Part shown: one piece after another, positions 52,054 through 62,386 of the stretch
How positions within the stretch are numbered: the stretch's first letter is position 1
How the letters are laid out: every line of letters begins with the position of its first letter
Assembly: GCF_900089605.1 (NCBI RefSeq)
Contig: NZ_LT594324.1
Span: 5,022,001 to 5,086,000, forward strand
Direction of reading: 5' to 3'
Source: Micromonospora narathiwatensis
GTDB taxonomy: Bacteria; Actinomycetota; Actinomycetes; Mycobacteriales; Micromonosporaceae
DNA: 64,000 nucleotides
Made by a program: the position numbers and the translations under genes
The notes under the pieces: generated by a model
Told to the model about the DNA's origin: nothing
What the model saw: only the letters and a program-made list of their open reading frames with translations
Database searches by the model: none

Positions 52054-52731
52054 ATGGACGAGGTACTGGCCCGCAGCGGGATCTTCCAGGGTGTCGACCC
52101 GGAGGCTGCCGAGGCGCTCGCCAAGGAGATGGAGACGATCGAGGTCCGCAAGGGCGAGGTCGTCTTCAACGAGGGCGAACCCGGCGACAGCCTCTACATC
52201 CTCCTGTCCGGCAAGATCAAGGTGGGTCGCCGCGCGGCGGACGGCCGGCAGAACCTGATCGCCGTGATGGGCCCGTCGGACATGGTCGGTGAGCTGTCGC
52301 TCTTCGACCCCGGCCCGCGTACGGCGACGGCCACCGCGGTCACCGACACCCGGCTGGTACGGCTGCGTAAGCAGGCCCTGCGGCCGTGGCTGAACAACCG
52401 GCCGGAGATCGCCGAGCAGCTGCTGCGGGTGCTCGCCCGCCGGCTCCGCCGGACCAACGACTCGCTGGCCGACCTGATCTTCACGGACGTGCCGGGCCGG
52501 GTCGCCAAGAACCTGCTCCAGATGGCCGGCCGGTTCGGCACCCGCGACGGTGGCGTGCTGCGGGTGACCCACGACCTGACCCAGGAGGAGATCGCCCAGC
52601 TGGTCGGCGCGTCCCGGGAGACCGTCAACAAGGCCCTGGCGGACTTCGCCTCGCGCGGCTGGCTGCGGCTGGACGGCAAGAGCATCATCATCCTCGACCC
52701 GGAGCGCCTGGCCCGCCGCGCCCGGGTCTGA
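52054..52731 (+). CDS. crp: Crp/Fnr-family cAMP-type transcriptional regulator
   Basis: A 225-residue regulator, the length of mycobacterial Crp. N-terminal cyclic-nucleotide domain with [21 protein letters not shown] and the phosphate-binding cassette [18 protein letters not shown]-terminal winged helix with [23 protein letters not shown] as recognition helix region. In actinobacteria this protein binds cAMP and controls many metabolic genes. ATG 52054 has GGAGG 8 nt upstream. It lies next to nth as in many relatives. Confidence 0.95.
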   Translation: MDEVLARSGIFQGVDPEAAEALAKEMETIEVRKGEVVFNEGEPGDSLYILLSGKIKVGRRAADGRQNLIAVMGPSDMVGELSLFDPGPRTATATAVTDTRLVRLRKQALRPWLNNRPEIAEQLLRVLARRLRRTNDSLADLIFTDVPGRVAKNLLQMAGRFGTRDGGVLRVTHDLTQEEIAQLVGASRETVNKALADFASRGWLRLDGKSIIILDPERLARRARV

Positions 52732-52749
52732 CCTCCCCGCACGAGCATC

Positions 52750-52780
52750 CCGGCCCGGCCGCCCAGCGCGTCCGGGCCGG
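52750..52780 (+). terminator. Putative terminator after crp
   Basis: CCGGCCCGG (52750-52758) pairs perfectly with CCGGGCCGG (52772-52780) across a 13-nt loop, 18 nt after the crp stop. Confidence 0.55.
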
Positions 52781-52898
52781 TCCCGTTCCCGCCCGCCGCG
52801 ATCTGGACCGCCGCACGTAGGCCGGCCGGTCATCCCGGGGACGTCTGCCCGGCGCAGAATTCCTGGACCCACGATCACCCACCCGGGACGCTGGGATC

Positions 52899-53642
52899 AT
52901 GATCGAACGTGTCGCAGTCCTCTCCGACATCCACGGCGCGCTGCCGGCGCTGGAGGCCGTACTCGCCGAACCGGACGTCGCCGGTGCGGACCTGATCGTG
53001 ATCACCGGTGACATCGCCAGCGGCCCGCAACCGGTCGAGGTGCTGGACCGGCTCGCCGCGCTCGGTGACCGGGCCTGCTGGGTCGGCGGCAACTGCGAGC
53101 GGGAGCTGGTCGAGGCGCGGGCCGGCCGACCCTCCCCGCACGACGTCTCCAACTGGGCCGCCAGCCAGCTCCGGGACGACCAGGTGGCCCGGCTGGCCGC
53201 GCTGCCGCTGACCGTCACGCTGCCGGTCGCCGGTCTCGGCGAGGTGCTCTTCTGCCACGCGACGCCCCGGGACGACGAGGAGGTCGTGCTCGTGGACTCG
53301 CGGACGGCACGCTGGTTCGAGGTCTTCGCCGGCCTACCGGCCGAGGTGGGGACGGTGGTCTGCGGGCACACCCACATGCCGTTCACCCGGCTCGTCGACC
53401 GCCGCCTGGTGGTCAATCCGGGCAGCATCGGCATGCCGTACGGCGGGGTGGGCGCCTGGTGGGCGCTGCTCGGCCCGGGCGTGCAACTGCGCCGGACCCG
53501 GTACGACGTGGACGCCGCCTGCGCCCGGGTGGCGGCCGAGTCGACGTACCCGGACGCCGCCGCCTGGGCCGACGAGTACCTGCGCTCCCGCCACTCGGAC
53601 GCGGACGCGCTCGTCGTCTTCGGCCCGCTCGACGGCCGCTGA
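52899..53642 (+). CDS. Calcineurin-like metallophosphoesterase (YfcE type)
   Basis: A 247-residue phosphodiesterase with the five metal motifs in order: VLSDIHGAL (D-x-H), ITGDIASGPQ (GD), GGNCERELV (GNxE-like, Cys in place of His), LFCHATP (H) and VCGHTHMPF (GHxH). Likely acts on a phosphodiester such as a cyclic nucleotide; its place directly downstream of crp makes cAMP an attractive but unproven substrate. ATG 52899 has no SD in the close upstream sequence. Confidence 0.85.
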   Translation: MIERVAVLSDIHGALPALEAVLAEPDVAGADLIVITGDIASGPQPVEVLDRLAALGDRACWVGGNCERELVEARAGRPSPHDVSNWAASQLRDDQVARLAALPLTVTLPVAGLGEVLFCHATPRDDEEVVLVDSRTARWFEVFAGLPAEVGTVVCGHTHMPFTRLVDRRLVVNPGSIGMPYGGVGAWWALLGPGVQLRRTRYDVDAACARVAAESTYPDAAAWADEYLRSRHSDADALVVFGPLDGR

Positions 53643-53684
53643 CGCCTCCGGAGCCGTCCCGCCGGGTCCGGCACCGAAAAAGTC

Positions 53685-53717
53685 AGTCTTGACTGTTTGT
53701 TTCGTCGGCGGCAGGCT
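53685..53717 (+). promoter_or_regulatory. tetR promoter with palindromic operator over the -35 box
   Basis: The perfect palindrome CAGTC-TT-GACTG (53685-53696) contains the -35 hexamer TTGACT (53690-53695). CAGGCT (53712-53717) follows after 16 bp and ends 6 nt before the GTG at 53724. The mRNA would be leaderless and a dimeric repressor on the palindrome would block RNA polymerase. Confidence 0.6.
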
Positions 53718-53723
53718 GACCCC

Positions 53724-54356
53724 GTGCCCGCCGCATCGACCCGCGTCGCTCGGCAGGAACGCAGCCGCGCCACCCGGACCCGGCTGCTGGAGGCGACCGT
53801 CGAGTGCCTGGTCGAGCGCGGCTGGTCCGGCACGACGACGACCCTGGTGGCGACCCGGGCCGGCGTTTCCCGGGGTGCCCAGCTGCACCACTACCCGACC
53901 AAGGCGGCTCTGGTCACCGCCGCCGTCGCTCACCTCACCGAACGCCGGGCCCGGGAGCTGCGGACCGAGGCCGAGGCGCTGCCGGCCGGCCCGCGCCGGC
54001 TCGACCGGGTGGTCGACCTCCTCGCCGCCGCCTTCACCGGGCCGCTCTTCGTCGCCGCCCTGGAGCTGTGGGTGGCCGCCCGTACCGACCGCGAGCTGCG
54101 CGACGCCCTGGTGCCCCTCGAAGCCCGGGTCGGCCGCGAGATGCACCGGCTGACCGTCACGCTGCTCGGCGTGGACGAGCGCCGGCCCGGCGTACGCGAG
54201 GCGGTGCAGGCCACCCTCGACCTGCTGCGCGGCCTCGGCGTGGCCAACCTGCTCAGCGACGACACGGCCCGCCGTACCGCCCTGCTGCGCACCTGGAAGC
54301 GCCAGCTCGCCGTCCTGCTCGCGCCCGACGACGAACGGGCCGGGGTGGTGGGATGA
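53724..54356 (+). CDS. TetR-family transcriptional repressor
   Basis: A 210-residue TetR protein: N-terminal HTH (ATRTRLLEATVECLVERGWSGTTTTLVATRAGVSRGAQLHHYPTKAAL split around the turn) and an all-helical ligand domain. GTG 53724 is set by the promoter spacing (leaderless). A longer frame from TTG 53697 would start inside the operator. The stop overlaps the AtuA gene (ATGA), so the repressor is the first gene of the operon it most likely controls; the inducer would be an acyl-CoA or related compound (inference). Confidence 0.9.
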   Translation: MPAASTRVARQERSRATRTRLLEATVECLVERGWSGTTTTLVATRAGVSRGAQLHHYPTKAALVTAAVAHLTERRARELRTEAEALPAGPRRLDRVVDLLAAAFTGPLFVAALELWVAARTDRELRDALVPLEARVGREMHRLTVTLLGVDERRPGVREAVQATLDLLRGLGVANLLSDDTARRTALLRTWKRQLAVLLAPDDERAGVVG

Positions 54357-56062
54357 GCGTCCTGCGGGTCGGCAACGCCTCCGGCTTCTACGGCGACCGG
54401 CGCACCGCCTGGCGGGAGATGCTCGACGGCGGCGAGCTGGACGTGCTGACCGGTGACTACCTGGCCGAGCTGACCATGCTGATCCTCGGCCGGGACCGAA
54501 TGCGCGACCCCGCACTCGGCTACGCGAAGACGTTCCTCCGCCAACTGGAGGGCTGCCTCGGCACGGCGCTGGACCGCGGGGTCAAGCTGGTGACCAACGC
54601 CGGCGGGCTCAACCCCGCCGGCCTGGCCGCCGCGATCACCGCGCTCGCCGACCGGCTCGGCCTCAGCGTCCGGATCGGGTACGTCGAGGGCGACGCGCTC
54701 GCCCGGCCGGACGCGCTGACCGCCAACGCGTACCTGGGGGCGTTCGGGATCGCGGCCTGCCTCGACGCGGGGGCGGACGTCGTGGTCACCGGCCGGGTCA
54801 CCGACGCCTCGCTGGCCGTCGGCCCGGCCATCGCCCGCTTCGGCTGGGGCCGGGACGACCTGGACGCGCTGGCCGGCGCCACCGTCGCCGGGCATCTGAT
54901 CGAGTGCGGGGCGCAGGTCACCGGCGGCAACTTCAGCTTCTTCACCGAGTTGCCCGACGGCGGGCACCGACCCGGCTTCCCGATCGCGGAGATCCACCCG
55001 GACGGCTCGTCGGTGCTCACCAAGCACCCCGGCACCGGGGGCGCGGTCACCGTCGAGACGGTCACCGCCCAACTGCTGTACGAGGTGGGCGGGCCGGCGT
55101 ACCTCGGGCCGGACGTGGTGACCCGGCTGGACACGGTGCGACTGCGCCCGGACGGCCCGGACCGGGTACGGGTCAGCGGGGTCCGGGGCACGCCACCGCC
55201 GGCCACCCTGAAGGTGGGCGTCAACAACCTGGGCGGCTTCCGCAACTCGATGACCTTCGTGCTCTGCGGGCTGGACATCCCGGCCAAGGCGGCCCTGGTC
55301 CGGGGACAGTTGACAGCGGCGGTCGGCCCGGAGGGGCTGGCGTTCGTACTGGCCCGTACCGATCATCCGGACGCCGCGGACACCGAGGCGGCGAGCGCGC
55401 TGCTGCACGTACATCTGCGGGACGGCGACCGGGCGCGGGCCGGGCGGGCCTTCTCGGCGGCGGCGGTGGAGCTGGCGCTGGCCTCCTACCCGGGCTGCAC
55501 GCTGACCACCCCGCCCGGCGACGCGACGCCCTACGGGGTGTTCACCGCCGACACGGTGCCGCAGGACGCGGTCGCCCACGTCGCCGTGCTGCCCGACGGC
55601 ACCCGGCTGCCGGTCCCTCCCCCGGTCCGGACGGCGAGCGGGGGGGACGCCGCCGTCGAGGGCGACCCGGAGCCGGCGGCGGCCGGACGGCCGCGCGACG
55701 CCGGCCAGACCCGGCGCGCGCCGCTCGGTGAGCTGGTCGGGGCGCGGTCGGGGGACAAGGGCGGGGACGCGAACCTCGGCGTCTGGGCCCGCGCCGACGC
55801 GACCTGGCCGTGGCTGCGCGGCTGGCTCACCGTCGAACGGCTGGCCGAGCTGCTGCCGGAGACCGCCCGGCTGGCCGTCGAGCGTTACGAGCTGCCGAAC
55901 CTGCGCGCGGTCAACTTCGTGATCCGCGGGCTGCTCGGGCCGGGGGTGGCCGCCTCCACCCGGTTCGACCCGCAGGCCAAGGCGCTCGGCGAGCTGCTCC
56001 GCTCCCGGCTGGTCGACCTGCCCGCGGACCTGCCCGCCCCCGCCGAGGAGGAACACCCGTGA
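54353..56062 (+). CDS. AtuA-like protein (DUF1446)
   Basis: A 569-residue protein of the AtuA/DUF1446 family, named after the acyclic terpene utilisation cluster of Pseudomonas. N-terminal region VLRVGNASGFYGDRRTAWREML, central DVVVTGRVTDASLAVGPAI and ECGAQVTGGNF, and a small C-terminal domain (LVGARSGDKGGDANLGVWAR ... LRAVNFVIRGLLGPG) normally present as a separate or fused AtuA-like unit. The biochemical activity is not established. It overlaps tetR and the next gene (GTGA), and its presence beside a carboxylase suggests a role in branched or terpenoid acyl-CoA breakdown. Confidence 0.87.
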   Translation: MSVLRVGNASGFYGDRRTAWREMLDGGELDVLTGDYLAELTMLILGRDRMRDPALGYAKTFLRQLEGCLGTALDRGVKLVTNAGGLNPAGLAAAITALADRLGLSVRIGYVEGDALARPDALTANAYLGAFGIAACLDAGADVVVTGRVTDASLAVGPAIARFGWGRDDLDALAGATVAGHLIECGAQVTGGNFSFFTELPDGGHRPGFPIAEIHPDGSSVLTKHPGTGGAVTVETVTAQLLYEVGGPAYLGPDVVTRLDTVRLRPDGPDRVRVSGVRGTPPPATLKVGVNNLGGFRNSMTFVLCGLDIPAKAALVRGQLTAAVGPEGLAFVLARTDHPDAADTEAASALLHVHLRDGDRARAGRAFSAAAVELALASYPGCTLTTPPGDATPYGVFTADTVPQDAVAHVAVLPDGTRLPVPPPVRTASGGDAAVEGDPEPAAAGRPRDAGQTRRAPLGELVGARSGDKGGDANLGVWARADATWPWLRGWLTVERLAELLPETARLAVERYELPNLRAVNFVIRGLLGPGVAASTRFDPQAKALGELLRSRLVDLPADLPAPAEEEHP

Positions 56063-57228
56063 CCATCGTGGACACCCCGGAACGGCGACAGCTCCGCGAG
56101 CTGACCCGGGCCTTCGTGACCCGGGAGGTGCTGCCCCACCTGGACGAGTGGGAGCGGGCCGGCGAGGTGCCCCGGGACCTGCACGCCACCGCCGCGAAGA
56201 TCGGGCTGCTCGGCGTCGGCTTCCCCGAGTCGGTGGGCGGCAGCGGCGGCGACCTGCTCGACTCGATCGTGGTGACCGAGGAGATCATCCGCTCGGGCGG
56301 CTCATCGGGGCTGGTCGCGGCGCTCTTCACGCACGGCATCGCGCTGCCGCACATCGTCGCCGCCTGCGGCGACAAGGCAGGCTCAGCGGCCGCCGGTCCG
56401 CAGCATCTCATCGACCGGTACGTCCGACCCACCCTGGCCGGGACGATGATCGGCGCGCTGGCGATCACCGAGCCGGACGGCGGCTCCGACGTGGCGGGCA
56501 TCCGCACCTGCGCCCGCCGGGACGGCGACCACTACGTGGTGAACGGGTCGAAGACGTACATCACCAGCGGCGTACGCGCCGACTTCGTGACCACGGCGGT
56601 CTGCGCCGACTTCCCCGGCAGCGGGACGCTCTCCCTCCTGGTGATCGAGAAGGGCACGCCCGGGTTCACCGTCGGCCGGCGGCTGGAGAAGCTGGGCTGG
56701 CACTGCTCGGACACCGCCGAGCTCTCCTTCACCGACGTACGGGTGCCGGTGGCGAACCGGATCGGCCCGGAGGACACCGGCTTCCTGGCGATCATGCAGC
56801 AGTTCGCCGCCGAGCGACTGTCGCTGGCCACCCAGGCGTACGCCACGGCGCAGCGCTGCGTCGAGCTGGCCGTGAAGTGGTGCCGGGAGCGGTCCACCTT
56901 CGGCCAGCCGCTGGCCAGCCGGCAACTGATCCGGCACCGGCTGGCCGAGATGCACACCCGCGCCGAGGCCGCCCGCGCGTACGTGCACGACGTGGCCGTC
57001 CGGGTCGCGGCCAAGCAGCCGGTGGTGACCGAGGTGGCGATGGCCAAGAACGTGGCGGTGGCCGCCTGCGACCACGTGGTCGACGCGGCGCTGCAACTGC
57101 ACGGCGGCTTCGGCTACCTGCGCGACGCCGAAGTGGAACGGCACTACCGGGACGCCCGCATCCTCAGCATCGGCGGCGGCACCACCGAGATCCTGAACGA
57201 GATCGTCGCGAAGGGCATGGGCCTGTGA
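56059..57228 (+). CDS. Acyl-CoA dehydrogenase (isovaleryl/long-chain type)
   Basis: A 389-residue flavoprotein that introduces an alpha,beta double bond into an acyl-CoA. Motifs: ALAITEPDGGSDVAGI, WHCSDTAELSFTDVRVP, LQLHGGFGYLRDAEVERHYRDARI and GGGTTEI. The position of the MCAD catalytic Glu is Gly (GGGT), while FAAERL supplies a Glu where isovaleryl- and long-chain enzymes have theirs. GTG 56059 overlaps the AtuA stop; its own TGA overlaps the first GTG of repeat array C. Confidence 0.93.
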   Translation: MTIVDTPERRQLRELTRAFVTREVLPHLDEWERAGEVPRDLHATAAKIGLLGVGFPESVGGSGGDLLDSIVVTEEIIRSGGSSGLVAALFTHGIALPHIVAACGDKAGSAAAGPQHLIDRYVRPTLAGTMIGALAITEPDGGSDVAGIRTCARRDGDHYVVNGSKTYITSGVRADFVTTAVCADFPGSGTLSLLVIEKGTPGFTVGRRLEKLGWHCSDTAELSFTDVRVPVANRIGPEDTGFLAIMQQFAAERLSLATQAYATAQRCVELAVKWCRERSTFGQPLASRQLIRHRLAEMHTRAEAARAYVHDVAVRVAAKQPVVTEVAMAKNVAVAACDHVVDAALQLHGGFGYLRDAEVERHYRDARILSIGGGTTEILNEIVAKGMGL

Positions 57229-57283
57229 GGGCGAGGAGCGAGCCGGGTCTGCGAGCCCCGCAGCCCCGAACGAAGAAGGCCCT

Positions 57284-59002
<1,719 letters not shown>

Positions 59003-59004
59003 CC

Positions 59005-59073
59005 GTGAGCGCGAGGAACGCAGCGAAGCGGAGTCCCGCGGTCGCGAACGAAGGGCAGGTGCATTCCCCGTGA
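59005..59073 (+). repeat. Intra-operon coupling repeat, single unit D
   Basis: GTG 59005, 2 nt after the carboxyltransferase stop, opens a 22-residue micro-ORF beginning MSARNAAKRSPAVANEG. Its TGA (59071-59073) overlaps the GTG of the biotin carboxylase at 59070. The unit opens GTGAGCGCGAGGAACGCAGC and carries GAACGAAGGG near its end, like arrays A to C. Confidence 0.88.
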
Positions 59074-61118
59074 TCTCAAGGCTGCTCGTGGCCAACCGGG
59101 GGGAGATCGCCCGGCGGATCTTCGCCACCTGCCGCGCGCTCGGCGTCGGTACGGTGGCCGTGCACTCGGACGCGGACGCCGACGCGCCCTTCGTCGCCGA
59201 GGCCGACCGGGCCGTACGCCTGCCGGGGAACACGCCGGCCGAGACGTACCTGCGGATCGACCTGCTCCTGGACGCGGCCCGGCGATCCGGCGCGGACGCC
59301 GTCCACCCGGGTTACGGCTTCCTCGCGGAGCACGCCGGGTTCGCCGGGGCGGTGACCGGTGCCGGGCTGACCTGGGTCGGTCCGCCGGCGAAGGCGATCG
59401 CGGCGATGGGCGACAAGCTCGCGGCGAAGACGCTGCTCGCCGACGCGGGCGTGCCGATGCTGCCGACCTGGACCGACGCCGGTCAGGTGACCGGCTTTCC
59501 GGTCCTGGTCAAGGCCGCCGCGGGCGGCGGCGGGCGGGGCATGCGGGTGGTCCGGGACGCGGCCGGGATCACCGAGGCCGTCGCCGCCGCACGCCGCGAG
59601 GCGGCTGCGGCGTTCGGCGACGGCAGGGTCTTCATCGAGCGGTACGTCGAGCGCGGCCGGCACGTCGAGGTGCAGATCTTCGGCGACACCCACGGCACGG
59701 TGGTGGCCCTGGGAACCCGCGAGTGTTCGATCCAGCGCCGGCACCAGAAACTCGTCGAGGAGGCCCCGGCGGTCGTCCCGCCGCGGGTACGGCAGCGGCT
59801 GCACGAGGCGGCGGTGACGGCCGGCCGGGCGGTCGACTACGTCGGCGCGGGCACCGTCGAGTTCCTGCTCGCACCCGACGGAGAGATCCACTTCCTGGAG
59901 ATGAACACCCGCCTCCAGGTGGAACACCCGGTGACCGAACTCGTCACCGGGCTGGACCTGGTACGGCTGCAACTGCTGGTCGCCGAGGGCGAGCCGCTGG
60001 TGGCGACGCCGACGCCCGACGGACACGCGATCGAGGTACGGCTCTGCGCCGAGGACCCGGCCCAGGGCCACCGCCCGGCGACCGGCACCCTGCACCGGTT
60101 CGCGATCCCCGGGGTGGCCGGCGAGTTCACCACGACGAAGGGCCTGCGGCTGGACTCCGGCGTCACCGACGGCTCGACGGTGAGCGTGCACTACGACTCG
60201 ATGCTGGCCAAGGTGATCGTCTGGGCGTCCACCCGTGCCGAGGCGGCCCGGGCCCTCGCCGCGGCCCTGGCCCGGGCCGAGTTGCACGGCGTCGCCACCA
60301 ACCGGGACCTGCTGGTCCGGGTGCTGCGTAGCCGGGAGTTCGGCGCAGTGGAGATCGACACCGGATTCCTCGACCGGCATCCGGAGGTCTTCGCCCCGCT
60401 GCTTCCCGCCGACCAGTTCCGGCTCGCCGCGCTGGCTGCCGCGCTCGCCTCGGCCGCCGGGCGGCGAGCGGCGGCCGGCGTGCTGGGCGGGCTGCCGTCC
60501 GGCTGGCGGAACGTGCCGGCGTTTCCCCAGGTCACCCGCTTCACCGGGCCAGACGGCAGCGAAATCGAGGTGCGGTACCGGTTGGACCGCACGGGTGCGC
60601 TGGCCGAGTGTTCCGCGTCGCACACCCCGGCACCGACGACCGCCACCCCCAACGTTGCCTCGGCCGGCGACGCGGGGCCGACCCTGGTCGAGGCCACCCC
60701 GGACCGGGTGGTGCTCGACGTGGCCGGGGTGCGGCGGGTGTTCCGCGTACACCGGGTGGGGTCGGCGGTCTTCGTGGACGGCCCGGACGGGTCGACGAGC
60801 CTCACCGAGCTGCCGCGTTTCCCGCTGCCCACCGCGGAGCCGGCGGCCGGGTCGCTGGTCGCGCCGCTGCCCGGCGCGGTGACCCGGGTGTACGTCGAGG
60901 TCGGCCAGCGGGTCGCCGCCGGTGACCTGCTGCTGACCCTGGAGGCGATGAAGCTCGAGCATCCCGTGCTGGCCCCGGCCGACGGCGTGGTCACCGGGCT
61001 GCCGGTGCCGGCCGGCGCCCAGGTCGACACCGGCGCCGTGCTGGCCGTGGTGGACGGCTCCGGCTCGGCGCCGGGCCGCGACCTGGGGCCGTCCATCCCC
61101 GAGGAGGACCCGCGATGA
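59070..61118 (+). CDS. Acyl-CoA carboxylase alpha subunit (biotin carboxylase + BCCP)
   Basis: A 682-residue subunit combining biotin carboxylase and biotin carrier domains. Start of the fold SRLLVANRGEIARRIFATCR; ATP-grasp part with VLVKAAAGGGGRGMRVVRD, RECSIQRRHQKLVEEAPA and EMNTRLQVEHPVTELVTGLDLV; C-terminal carrier with the biotinylated Lys in LEAMKLEHPVL near residue 630. With the beta subunit at 57284 it would carboxylate an enoyl-CoA such as 3-methylcrotonyl-CoA or a terpenoid analogue. GTG 59070 overlaps micro-ORF D, and the stop overlaps the next dehydrogenase (ATGA). Confidence 0.94.
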   Translation: MISRLLVANRGEIARRIFATCRALGVGTVAVHSDADADAPFVAEADRAVRLPGNTPAETYLRIDLLLDAARRSGADAVHPGYGFLAEHAGFAGAVTGAGLTWVGPPAKAIAAMGDKLAAKTLLADAGVPMLPTWTDAGQVTGFPVLVKAAAGGGGRGMRVVRDAAGITEAVAAARREAAAAFGDGRVFIERYVERGRHVEVQIFGDTHGTVVALGTRECSIQRRHQKLVEEAPAVVPPRVRQRLHEAAVTAGRAVDYVGAGTVEFLLAPDGEIHFLEMNTRLQVEHPVTELVTGLDLVRLQLLVAEGEPLVATPTPDGHAIEVRLCAEDPAQGHRPATGTLHRFAIPGVAGEFTTTKGLRLDSGVTDGSTVSVHYDSMLAKVIVWASTRAEAARALAAALARAELHGVATNRDLLVRVLRSREFGAVEIDTGFLDRHPEVFAPLLPADQFRLAALAAALASAAGRRAAAGVLGGLPSGWRNVPAFPQVTRFTGPDGSEIEVRYRLDRTGALAECSASHTPAPTTATPNVASAGDAGPTLVEATPDRVVLDVAGVRRVFRVHRVGSAVFVDGPDGSTSLTELPRFPLPTAEPAAGSLVAPLPGAVTRVYVEVGQRVAAGDLLLTLEAMKLEHPVLAPADGVVTGLPVPAGAQVDTGAVLAVVDGSGSAPGRDLGPSIPEEDPR

Positions 61119-62302
61119 ACTTCGACCCGACCCCGGAGCAGGCCCAACTCCGCGATGCCGTCCGGGCGCTCGGCCGCCGGTACGGCCACGACTACTTCGT
61201 GGCGAAGGCGAAGGCCGGCGAGCACACCACCGAGTTGTGGCACGAGGCCGGCCGGCTCGGCTACCTCGGCGTCAACGTCCCGTCGGAGTACGGCGGCGGG
61301 GGCGGCGGCATCACCGAACTGGCCATCGTCTGCGAGGAACTGGCCGCGGCCGGCTGCCCACTGCTGCTGCTCGTGGTCTCCCCGGCCATCGCCGCCACCG
61401 TGATCAACAAGCACGGCACCGACGAGCAGCGCAAGCGCCACCTGCCCGGCCTCGCGGACGGATCCCAGAAGATCGTCTTCGCGATCACCGAGCCGGAGGC
61501 CGGCTCGAACTTCCACCGGATCGGCACGGTGGCCCGCCGCGACGGCGACGACTGGCTGCTCTCCGGTCGCAAGTGCTACATCTCCGGTGTCGACGAGGCG
61601 GGACACGTCCTGGTCGTGGCCCGGGTCGCCGTCGGAGACGGCCAGGCCGACTCAGCGGAGGCGTCGCCGAAACTCAAGCCCGCGCTGTTCATCGTGCCGA
61701 CCGACGCGCCCGGGCTGACCAGGTCGAAGCTGGAGATGGAGATCGTTTCCCCGGAGAACCAGTTCCTGCTCTACCTGGACGACGTCCGGCTGCCCGCCGA
61801 CGCACTGGTCGGCGGGTCGCTCGACGCCGGGCTGCCGGCGCTCTTCGCCGGGCTCAATCCGGAGCGGATCACGGTGGCCGCGATGGGCGCCGGCACCGGC
61901 CGGTACGCGATCGAGCGGGCCAGCGCGTACACCGCCGGCCGGAAGGTGTGGGGCGGCCGGAGCATCGGCACCCACCAGGGCGTCGCGCACCCGCTCGCGC
62001 ACGCCGCGGTGCAGGTCGAACTGGCCCGCCTGATGATCTACAAGGCGGCCACCCTGTACGACGCCGGGCGGGACCTGGAGGCCGGCGTCTCCGGCAACAT
62101 GGCCAAGTACGCGGCCGGCGAGGCCGCCGCGCTCGCCGTGGACACCGCCGTCCAGGCGCTCGGCGGGGCCGGCATGACCACCGAGTACGGCGTGGCCACC
62201 CTGCTCGGCGCGGTACGGGCCGGCCGGATCGCCCCGGTCAGCCGGGAGATGATCCTCAACTTCGTCGCCCAGCACGTCCTCGGCCAGGAGAGATCCTACT
62301 GA
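61115..62302 (+). CDS. Acyl-CoA dehydrogenase
   Basis: A 395-residue acyl-CoA dehydrogenase, less standard than the one at 56059. FAD/substrate motifs FAITEPEAGSNFHRIGTVARRDG and SPENQFLLYLDDVRLPADAL are clear; the C-terminal GGxGxxxEY pattern (LGGAGMTTEYGVATLL) is present, but the usual I-x-G-G-T-x-E-I segment reads IAPVSREMILNF. Glu in GLNPERI may be the catalytic base. The start ATG 61115 overlaps the carboxylase stop. Last gene of the operon, followed by a strong hairpin. Confidence 0.9.
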   Translation: MNFDPTPEQAQLRDAVRALGRRYGHDYFVAKAKAGEHTTELWHEAGRLGYLGVNVPSEYGGGGGGITELAIVCEELAAAGCPLLLLVVSPAIAATVINKHGTDEQRKRHLPGLADGSQKIVFAITEPEAGSNFHRIGTVARRDGDDWLLSGRKCYISGVDEAGHVLVVARVAVGDGQADSAEASPKLKPALFIVPTDAPGLTRSKLEMEIVSPENQFLLYLDDVRLPADALVGGSLDAGLPALFAGLNPERITVAAMGAGTGRYAIERASAYTAGRKVWGGRSIGTHQGVAHPLAHAAVQVELARLMIYKAATLYDAGRDLEAGVSGNMAKYAAGEAAALAVDTAVQALGGAGMTTEYGVATLLGAVRAGRIAPVSREMILNFVAQHVLGQERSY

Positions 62303-62338
62303 GGGTGCGTCACCGCACCACCGCGTTGGGCCGACCGG

Positions 62339-62380
62339 CCCGGGGTACGGCGGGTGCCCGATCACCCGCCATACCCCGGG
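62339..62380. terminator. Strong bidirectional terminator
   Basis: An 18-nt arm (62339-62356) pairs with 62363-62380 with a single C/A mismatch and a 6-nt loop. It separates the convergent dehydrogenase and peptidase genes. Confidence 0.8.
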
Positions 62381-62386
62381 GGTCCG

